NCBI GenBank assembly: GCA_018400355.1
Contig: JAGYMV010000008.1
Coordinates: 1-16,420 of the forward strand
From: Wenzhouxiangella sp.
Lineage (GTDB): Bacteria; Pseudomonadota; Gammaproteobacteria; Xanthomonadales; Wenzhouxiangellaceae
Direction of reading: 5' to 3'
DNA: 16,420 bases
Positions 7,308-13,617 of the stretch are shown piece by piece (position 1 is the first letter of the stretch; each line of letters starts with the position of its first letter). Both the position numbers and the translations under genes were made by a program. The notes beneath the pieces were generated by a model. It saw nothing but the letters and a program-made list of their open reading frames with translations, was not told the origin of the DNA and did not search any database.

Positions 7308-9004
7308 GTGCGGTCAGAAAAGGTGCTTTGGGCATGCTGATTGCCTTTGTGCGCGCTTATCCTTTGCGCTCAACCATTGTGTTGGTGGCACTGGTGGTGG
7401 CGAGCATCTTGGATGGCCTTGGCTTGTCGGTGTTGCTTTCCATGCTGAACCTGGCCACAGGCGAGACTGAAAACCCCTCTTTGCCTGAACAGACTGCGCT
7501 CAACTTAATCAATCAATTGGGCCTGGATCCCACAACCGCTGTTTTGTTAAGCGTTGGTGTTTCTTTGATTGCAGCCAAAGCGGTGTTTGTGCTGCTGGCC
7601 AATCGACAAGTGGGTTATGCGGTGGCGCATGTGGCCACCGACCTTCGTTTGGGCTTGATACAAGCGGTGATGGATAGTCGCTGGCGCTACTATCTCTCGC
7701 AGCCTGTTGGGCGCCTGTCGAACTCACTGGCCACAGAAGCCAATCGCGCCTCAGAGGGGTTTTATCACGGGGCGGTGATGGCCACCCAAATCATCAATGC
7801 GGTGATCTTTGGAGCCTTGGCCATGCTCATCTCCTGGCAAGCCAGTTTGGCGGCTTTGCTGTGTGGGGGCCTCCTGTTGGGACTTTTACATTTCTTGGTG
7901 ACTCTGGCTGGACGCGCTGGGCGGGATCAAACCACGTTACTCAAAGACCTGTTGTCGGTCATGACCGACCAGCTCGGCGCGATCAAACCGCTCAAAGCGA
8001 TGGGGCGCGAAGGCCACATTGATGCGTTGATGTCGGCCCAAACCAAACAGCTCAAGAAAGCACTCAAAAACCAAGTCTTTTCGAAAGCCGCCCTGATTGC
8101 CCTCCAAGAACCTTTGTTGGCGATTTTGGTGGCCACTGGCTTCTTTTTCTTCGTGGTCAAAATGGGCATGGGGATGGCCACGGTTGTGGTCATGATTTTC
8201 TTAATTGCCCGCGCGGTGAATCATTTGGCCAAGGCCCAACGCGCTTATCAACACATGTCCATCAGTGAAAGCGCGTATTGGTCGATCAAAGCGATCACCC
8301 TCGAAGCCGCAACGGAGAAAGAGCCCGAGCGAGGACAGGCCGTTCCCAGCCTCAACACAGGCATTGCTTTTAGGGACGTGACTTTTTCCTATGATCAGCG
8401 CCCGACACTTCAAGAGATCAACTTATTTATTCCAGCCGGGCAATTGACCGTCTTGACTGGCCCATCGGGCTCTGGCAAGACCACCATCATCGACTTGGTC
8501 GCGGGGTTGTTACAACCCACACAAGGTTGCATCGAGATTGATGGCATCAATTTAGATGACATCGACCGTCAAAAATGGCGCCACCTCATCGGCTATGTGC
8601 CTCAAGATGCCCTCTTGGTGAATGAGAGCGTGTTTTATAACCTCACCCTCGGGGATGGCTCGTTAAGCGAACAAGATGCCCTCCAAGCATTGGCGTTGGC
8701 CGATGCAGCGGATTTTGTGGATGCACTTGAACACGGACTCCACACCCCACTCGGCGAGCGCGGTGGGCGATTGTCTGGTGGACAGCGCCAACGCCTGGCG
8801 CTTGCTCGGGCTCTGATTCACAAACCCAAGCTCTTGATTCTAGATGAGGCCACGTCCAATCTCGACAGCGAATCCGAACAGGCGGTTGTGGCCACGGTGA
8901 CCCGCCTCAAATCTCAGCTCACGCTCTTGGCCGTGAGTCACGATGAAGCCATGACGCAAGCCGCCGACCAGCAAATCAAATTGAGCGATGGGGTGGTTCA
9001 ATGA
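7304..9004 (+). CDS. MsbA-type ABC exporter (fused membrane and ATPase domains), probable lipid flippase
   Basis: Half-transporter of 566 residues that would act as a homodimer in the inner membrane. Six hydrophobic segments lie at about 22-50, 77-100, 158-180, 182-202, 262-285 and 290-307. The ATPase has Walker A GPSGSGKTT (386-394), Q-loop Gln434 (YVPQDA), signature LSGGQRQR (490-497), Walker B LLILDEATS (510-518) and the switch His546. All ATPase residues are intact. The start is ATG 7304, which overlaps the previous stop as ATGA and has AAGGGGGA at 7291-7298 as ribosome binding site; the frame runs 39 codons further upstream but only over the previous gene. The cargo is inferred from the locus: a sphingolipid or its glycosylated form. 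It is not msbA of an lpxK pair, since neither neighbour is LpxK. Confidence 0.88.
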   Translation: MSAVRKGALGMLIAFVRAYPLRSTIVLVALVVASILDGLGLSVLLSMLNLATGETENPSLPEQTALNLINQLGLDPTTAVLLSVGVSLIAAKAVFVLLANRQVGYAVAHVATDLRLGLIQAVMDSRWRYYLSQPVGRLSNSLATEANRASEGFYHGAVMATQIINAVIFGALAMLISWQASLAALLCGGLLLGLLHFLVTLAGRAGRDQTTLLKDLLSVMTDQLGAIKPLKAMGREGHIDALMSAQTKQLKKALKNQVFSKAALIALQEPLLAILVATGFFFFVVKMGMGMATVVVMIFLIARAVNHLAKAQRAYQHMSISESAYWSIKAITLEAATEKEPERGQAVPSLNTGIAFRDVTFSYDQRPTLQEINLFIPAGQLTVLTGPSGSGKTTIIDLVAGLLQPTQGCIEIDGINLDDIDRQKWRHLIGYVPQDALLVNESVFYNLTLGDGSLSEQDALQALALADAADFVDALEHGLHTPLGERGGRLSGGQRQRLALARALIHKPKLLILDEATSNLDSESEQAVVATVTRLKSQLTLLAVSHDEAMTQAADQQIKLSDGVVQ

Positions 9005-9924
9005 GTCTTAAGCGCCTCGGCCGACGCCTCACGTTCCATGGGCTCCGCTGGCTCTCGTTGGCAGCCGCACGCGGGGGTCCCAGCCAGCTCAGACACTGGG
9101 GCACACGCCTAGGCCAGATGGATTATTGGCTCAGACCCAGACTGCGCCAACATCTGGCCGGTCAGTTGCAGTTACTGGCCAGGGAGTACCCCAATCAAGC
9201 AATCTCATCGGATCCCGATGGCATTTTAAAAAACGCCTTCCAAGTCAATGACCGCGCCTTGCTTGAGGTCATTGCACTGTATGCCAGCAAACGAACACCC
9301 CAATACCTGCTGCCAGATATACACGTGCAGCACCAAGACAAACTCGACGCTTGCCTTGCCAAGCAGTCAGGGCTTGTGATGCTTGGGATGCATATGGGCA
9401 ATGGAGTGGCACTGGCGACCCGTCTAAACGCATCACACGGACCCATTCATGTGGTCTATCGTGAATCCAACAAAGTGCCGGCTGGATTTTTTAAACACGG
9501 GATTGAACGCTTAGGGCTCAACGCCATCAATGCCAGTGGCCCGGGCGCGGGTTTTAGGGAAATGCTCAAGGCCCTAAAACGGGGTCACATCGTGTTTATC
9601 TTGATGGACCAAGGCAGCAAACGCTCTGGGGTGAGGGTTGATTTTTTAAAAAAACAAATGCACATGCCACAAGGACCGGTGGAGCTGGCCAGACGAACGG
9701 GCGCACCCATTGTTCCGGTCCTCCTAACCGATGTTGATGAGGCCTGGAGCTTTGAGGTATCCGACCCGATGTATTTCAGCGCCCAAGAGCCCATAGCCGA
9801 ACAGGTCAGTCAAATTTCCGAATTCATGGCTGAGCACATTTTGACCCATCCCCAATGGTGGTCATGGCACCAACGGCGATGGAGAAAGCTTCCATTCCAC
9901 CCAATGATGACAGGAGTATCCTAG
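9001..9924 (+). CDS. LpxL/HtrB-like lysophospholipid acyltransferase family protein with altered HX4D/E motif
   Basis: 307-residue protein that resembles the lipid A lauroyl acyltransferase family. It shows GMHMGNGVAL (129-138), VVYRESNK (151-158), LMDQGSKRSGVRVDF (201-215), MPQGPVELARRTGAPIVPV (222-240) and the C-terminal PQWWSWHQRRWRK (284-296). The family catalytic motif is H-x4-(D/E). Here His131 is kept, as is Asn134, but the acidic position is Val136. This suggests changed or lost acyl-transfer chemistry, or a different acidic residue in use. A hydrophobic N-terminal stretch (about 12-23) could anchor it to the inner membrane. Its start overlaps the ABC stop (ATGA at 9001-9004), so it may work with the transporter. 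Candidate roles are N- or O-acylation of the sphingolipid, or a non-catalytic lipid-binding role. Confidence 0.72.
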   Translation: MSLKRLGRRLTFHGLRWLSLAAARGGPSQLRHWGTRLGQMDYWLRPRLRQHLAGQLQLLAREYPNQAISSDPDGILKNAFQVNDRALLEVIALYASKRTPQYLLPDIHVQHQDKLDACLAKQSGLVMLGMHMGNGVALATRLNASHGPIHVVYRESNKVPAGFFKHGIERLGLNAINASGPGAGFREMLKALKRGHIVFILMDQGSKRSGVRVDFLKKQMHMPQGPVELARRTGAPIVPVLLTDVDEAWSFEVSDPMYFSAQEPIAEQVSQISEFMAEHILTHPQWWSWHQRRWRKLPFHPMMTGVS

Positions 9925-9928
9925 CCTC

Positions 9929-12181
9929 ATGGCCCTGCTTGCACAACGCATTCTAAGTGGCTTGAGCCCCGCTCAGTTTAGCCGCACACGCCCTCCAGCG
10001 ACTGAATCCCTGCCCGATCGGATTTTACTGGGCCCGCGTGCAGGCCACACACCCTCGACCCGCCCCCCCGTTCGCATTTACCTTGGGAGCGAGCGCCATC
10101 AATTTCGGGCTGAGCGTGCCTTCTTGTGGTCGGTCGAAAAACACCGCGACCCGTCTCGCACCTACGAAATTTATCTGATGCGCGACCTCAAGGGCTTCAG
10201 TCGAGGCTTTTGGCTGACTGGGTTCACCAACTATCGGTTTGCCATACCCGCCTTTTGTGACTATCAAGGCCGGGCCATTTACAACGATGCCGATCAGATT
10301 TATTTACAAGACCCAGCGATCTTGTTCGACCATGAGATGGGCGAGGCCGGTTTTCTATCCATCAATGACCGCGACACCTCGGTGATGCTCATTGACTGTG
10401 AGCGCATGGCCAAGGTCTGGAATGAGATCGAAGTGAGAAACAAATCCAGAAAGCAATTGGAGGCTGTTGCCCGCGCGCATCACCTCTGGGGTGATTTGGA
10501 CGATGGTTGGAATGCCCGAGATAAGGAGTATGATCCAACCCAATCTAAACTGGTTCACTTCACCACGCTACATACCCAACCCTGGCGCCCCTTCCCTGAC
10601 CAATTGGTGTATTTCGAAAACCCAACCCACAACCTGTGGCCAGACCTAGAAGCTGAGGCCAATCAAGCCCACTTCCTGCCATTCAGCGCCACCCGACCCT
10701 CACGGCACTGGCAATCGGTTGCTTTGTATCTCTCATCAAAGCTGTCATCCAAAGACGACGGCGCCGCGTGGCTCGAGCATCTCGGTCCAAATCCGACAGC
10801 CGAACGGATGAACACACTGGAAGTGACTGGGCTTCTTGAGTATGTGCCTGACCAAGACATCTTATGGGTCCTTGATCGTTTATTGGCCTCATGTCATGTC
10901 TGCAAACTCCACATCAAAGAACCCTGGCGTCACGGCCACGGTCAATTCAAACGGTCTTTGGGCTTTTGGCTTGAATCGCTGCGCTTGGTCGAACAAATGA
11001 ACCCATCGGCACGCTGGCAACTGAGCCATCGCGCCAGCCCCTTGGGGCCAGCCCAGCAACTCTATGGCGGGCCCGCCCAAAAAGGCTCGGTGGTCTACCT
11101 GACCCACAAAAAGCCAGGCCATAACCAGCAAAGCGCGGCATTGGCCACTGCCCTTGCAGGACGGCTGAATCGTCCATGCAAGGAACTTCTTATCGATGGC
11201 TCCGAGGTGTCTTTTGTGCTGAAGTCGCTGTTACGACAAGCACCCGAACCCAACCTTCCAGATGACGCCACCCTCTTAGTGGCGGGTGGCTGGCTGAGCA
11301 CCCGTATGGCCAGACTTTACCAGCGACGCTATCCCTTTGTTCGTCTGGTACTGTCCGGTCGAAAAGCCGGGGCCATACCGAGACATGGCGCGGTCTGCGT
11401 TCAGTGCCAGCATTTTGGGCTGCCACCTCATCCCAAACGCATTGAGACACTGGTGCCATTGAACTTGGGGCATTACCCCGGTTGCACGGAGCCTGCGTCT
11501 TGGCAGCCATGGCTCGAGGCCAAGCACAAAGTGGCTTGCCTGCTGGGCGGCAACACCAAGTCATACACCTATGAAGCCGACGACATACACACCTTGGCCC
11601 AAGCGCTGTCTCAGGCAGCTCAGCGTGATGATGCGAAGCTCTTGGTGGTCTCCAGCCGGCGTTCAGGCACCCACATCGAGGCCCTGAAAAGCGCGCTGGG
11701 GGATTCGGCCTTGTTCTATCACTGGCAAGCCTCAGATCCTAAAAATCCGTACGCTTTGGCACTGGAGCAAGCCGATGAACTGATGGTGACTGGGGAGAGC
11801 GAATCCATGATCGCAGACGCTCTAAGCCAAGGCCGACCCTTTTCGATCTTTTACCCTTCGAAGCCTCATCGCCGTTTGTTTGATCGCTTCAGCCATTGGG
11901 TCGCACAGCGCGCCACTCAACCGCAATACAATCGCCGCGGCAGCATACGGCCACAGCAAGGGTTACAATATTTATGCGCACGCGCCTTGGAGCGCAATTG
12001 GGTGTTGCCGCCACGCGATCTCAAGCGTTTACACCAGTCATTGTATGATGCTGGCTTCGCCGCCGAACTTGGTGAGACAGGCTTCGGTGCCTACCAGCCA
12101 CCCAATGTCCTGGAAAAGGCCGTTGATCAGGTGGTGCATGAATTGCAAATAGAAACCACGGCAAACAACAAAGAGGATTGA
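9929..12181 (+). CDS. Multidomain glycosyltransferase: GT-A-like domain, methyltransferase-like remnant, ELM1-family domain
   Basis: Large 750-residue cytoplasmic protein with three visible parts. Residues 48-250 look like a GT8-type glycosyltransferase: VRIYLGSERHQ at the start, a DxD-type motif in IYNDADQIYLQDP (Asp120, Asp122) and LVHFTTLHTQPWRPF (208-222) near the end. Residues about 265-375 resemble the C-terminal half of a class I SAM methyltransferase (LEYVPDQDILWVLDRLLASC), but no glycine-rich SAM motif precedes it. Residues 387-655 match the ELM1 family (COG3660), a GT-B-like fold, with YLTHKKPGHNQQS, LLGGNTKSYTY, SSRRSGTH and TGESESMIADALSQGRP. The likely job is to build a sugar head group on the locus lipid; the sugar is unknown. 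It starts four bases after the previous stop. AGGAG at 9911-9915 is a rather distant ribosome binding site. Confidence 0.75.
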   Translation: MALLAQRILSGLSPAQFSRTRPPATESLPDRILLGPRAGHTPSTRPPVRIYLGSERHQFRAERAFLWSVEKHRDPSRTYEIYLMRDLKGFSRGFWLTGFTNYRFAIPAFCDYQGRAIYNDADQIYLQDPAILFDHEMGEAGFLSINDRDTSVMLIDCERMAKVWNEIEVRNKSRKQLEAVARAHHLWGDLDDGWNARDKEYDPTQSKLVHFTTLHTQPWRPFPDQLVYFENPTHNLWPDLEAEANQAHFLPFSATRPSRHWQSVALYLSSKLSSKDDGAAWLEHLGPNPTAERMNTLEVTGLLEYVPDQDILWVLDRLLASCHVCKLHIKEPWRHGHGQFKRSLGFWLESLRLVEQMNPSARWQLSHRASPLGPAQQLYGGPAQKGSVVYLTHKKPGHNQQSAALATALAGRLNRPCKELLIDGSEVSFVLKSLLRQAPEPNLPDDATLLVAGGWLSTRMARLYQRRYPFVRLVLSGRKAGAIPRHGAVCVQCQHFGLPPHPKRIETLVPLNLGHYPGCTEPASWQPWLEAKHKVACLLGGNTKSYTYEADDIHTLAQALSQAAQRDDAKLLVVSSRRSGTHIEALKSALGDSALFYHWQASDPKNPYALALEQADELMVTGESESMIADALSQGRPFSIFYPSKPHRRLFDRFSHWVAQRATQPQYNRRGSIRPQQGLQYLCARALERNWVLPPRDLKRLHQSLYDAGFAAELGETGFGAYQPPNVLEKAVDQVVHELQIETTANNKED

Positions 12182-12182
12182 G

Positions 12183-12908
12183 ATGAGTACCACAGTGCCC
12201 TTCGTGTTGAATCAAAAAACACTTGAGTCCATCGCGCCACAGTCGTTTCAAAATGCAGACCCTTATCCATGGATCAATCCAGAGGAAGTACTGACCCGAG
12301 AAGCGTTTGATGAATTGCGTGCAAACATGCCGCCAACTGACATCATGAAAGCGAGCTTTGGACGCAAGCGCTCGCACGGCCAAAAGCCACACGATCGCTA
12401 CGCACTCGAGTACCACCCAGACCTCGACATCCATCCGTTATGGCATCAATTTATTGCAGAACTCAACGGCCCTGTGTACCAGCAGTGGCTGGCTCGGCTA
12501 TTTAAAACCAAACGGTTTAAATTAACTTACCACTGGCACTATGCGCCCAGAGGTGCTTCCGTCTCTCCGCACTGCGATGCAAAAAGGAAGCTGGGATCAC
12601 ACATCTTCTATTTCAATACAGAACAAGATTGGGACAGAAGCTGGGGTGGCGAAACCATGATTCTGGATGACTCGGGTCGCTTCAAGACATCCAGCGCGCC
12701 AGATTTTGATGAGTTTGACCGCAGCTGGACCGCCGATACCATGGGGAATCGGTCGTTGCTTTTCCAGCGCCAGGGCAACTCTTGGCATGGTGTGAAATCA
12801 CTACAGTGCCCAGAAGACAGACTCCGAAAAGTCTTTATCATCGTGGTCAATGCCGACACACTCACCGGCAGAATTCGGCGGCTTTTCCACAAACCCGACG
12901 GCAAGTAA
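12183..12908 (+). CDS. 2-oxoglutarate/Fe(II)-dependent oxygenase, prolyl-4-hydroxylase-like
   Basis: 241-residue soluble protein with the facial triad of 2OG-Fe(II) dioxygenases: His130 and Asp132 in SPHCDAKRKLGS, and His202 in SWHGVKS. An arginine for 2-oxoglutarate lies in RLRKVFIIVV (Arg213 or Arg215), and WGGETMILDD (154-163) is the usual central strand. It would hydroxylate a substrate with release of CO2 and succinate. As the last gene of the lipid locus it could hydroxylate the fatty acyl chain, sphingoid base or sugar of the product; the sequence does not say which. AAGAGGA at 12171-12177 with five bases to ATG 12183 is a good ribosome binding site. The gene starts one base after the preceding stop. 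Confidence 0.82.
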   Translation: MSTTVPFVLNQKTLESIAPQSFQNADPYPWINPEEVLTREAFDELRANMPPTDIMKASFGRKRSHGQKPHDRYALEYHPDLDIHPLWHQFIAELNGPVYQQWLARLFKTKRFKLTYHWHYAPRGASVSPHCDAKRKLGSHIFYFNTEQDWDRSWGGETMILDDSGRFKTSSAPDFDEFDRSWTADTMGNRSLLFQRQGNSWHGVKSLQCPEDRLRKVFIIVVNADTLTGRIRRLFHKPDGK

Positions 12909-12920
12909 CCCCCATCAAGC

Positions 12921-12950
12921 TTGGAGGCCTCTATGTCTAGAGGCCTTCGA
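12921..12950. terminator. Hairpin at convergent junction, possible bidirectional terminator
   Basis: A perfect 9-bp inverted repeat, AGGCCTCTA (12925-12933) and TAGAGGCCT (12938-12946), encloses a 4-base loop TGTC. On the + strand transcript the stem can extend by about four pairs including G-U pairs. It sits between the end of the 2OG oxygenase gene and the lolA stop codon (12937-12939), which lies inside the loop and stem. No T-tract follows on either strand, so it is not a classical intrinsic terminator. It may still stop or protect transcripts from both sides. Confidence 0.5.
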
Positions 12951-13614
12951 GCACATCCACACCGGCAGGCGGCATAAATTGGAACAACGCCGAATCCAAG
13001 ACTGGATTGACGGCCATCTCTGAAAAGACAATGCGGGTGATCTGCCCGAAGCCATCGGCCCACTCAACGGCCACTGGCTGGCCATTTTCCATCCGCACGC
13101 GCGCTTGTTCGATCGGTGCATCACTCGATTTCGGTACAAACTCGAGCAGATCGGCTCGCTCTCCAGAGAAGATCGCATAGGCCTCGGACATTAACGAGGG
13201 ATTGGTGAGCGCCAGTATGGGCGAGTCGGCAGCGGATGGCTGCGCTCTGACCGTGGCCTGCTCAAGACTGGGATCATAGTGCCACAATTGCTCGCCATCA
13301 CCCACAATGATCTCTGCGATCGGTTCACTGTAAGACCAGCGGAAATGGTTGGGTGATTGGAAGTAGAACACACCACTCGAGCGGTCAATGACATACCCAT
13401 CGCCCTCGTGTGTGGACTGCTCAAATCTGGCAGACAAACTGGTCAGATTCTCAGAAAAGGCATCCAGTGCAGACCGGGCGGGGTGAGATAGGTCCGCTGT
13501 GGCTTGCTCGTCTTGACTTGCTTGCGCCTCCTGTGTGGCGCTCATGCCCCACAGACAGGCGGCCAGCACGAGGGCGTTGGCACACGCCAGATAACCGAGG
13601 TTGGAACTTTTCAT
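12937..13614 (-). CDS. lolA: Outer-membrane lipoprotein carrier LolA
   Basis: Periplasmic chaperone that carries lipoproteins from the LolCDE complex to LolB at the outer membrane. The 225-residue protein has an N-terminal signal sequence (hydrophobic part about 8-24), with a probable signal peptidase I site after AQA (residue 32). The mature part shows the LolA features LTSLSARFEQST, GVFYFQSPNHFRWSYSEP and GDGEQLWHYDPSLEQATV. It lies three bases after ftsK, the common lolA position in gammaproteobacteria. The ribosome binding site AAAGGAC is inside the end of ftsK. The signal region also contains a lipobox-like LAAC (17-20), but hydrophobic residues continue after it, so lipidation is unlikely. 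The stop codon lies in the junction hairpin. Confidence 0.92.
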   Translation of the reverse strand: MKSSNLGYLACANALVLAACLWGMSATQEAQASQDEQATADLSHPARSALDAFSENLTSLSARFEQSTHEGDGYVIDRSSGVFYFQSPNHFRWSYSEPIAEIIVGDGEQLWHYDPSLEQATVRAQPSAADSPILALTNPSLMSEAYAIFSGERADLLEFVPKSSDAPIEQARVRMENGQPVAVEWADGFGQITRIVFSEMAVNPVLDSALFQFMPPAGVDVLEGL

Positions 13615-13617
13615 GCA

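Noticed and set aside
13555..13614. LolA as a lipoprotein because of LAAC at residues 17-20
   Set aside because: Hydrophobic residues LWGM continue past the cysteine, a signal peptidase I site follows at AQA, and LolA is a soluble periplasmic carrier.
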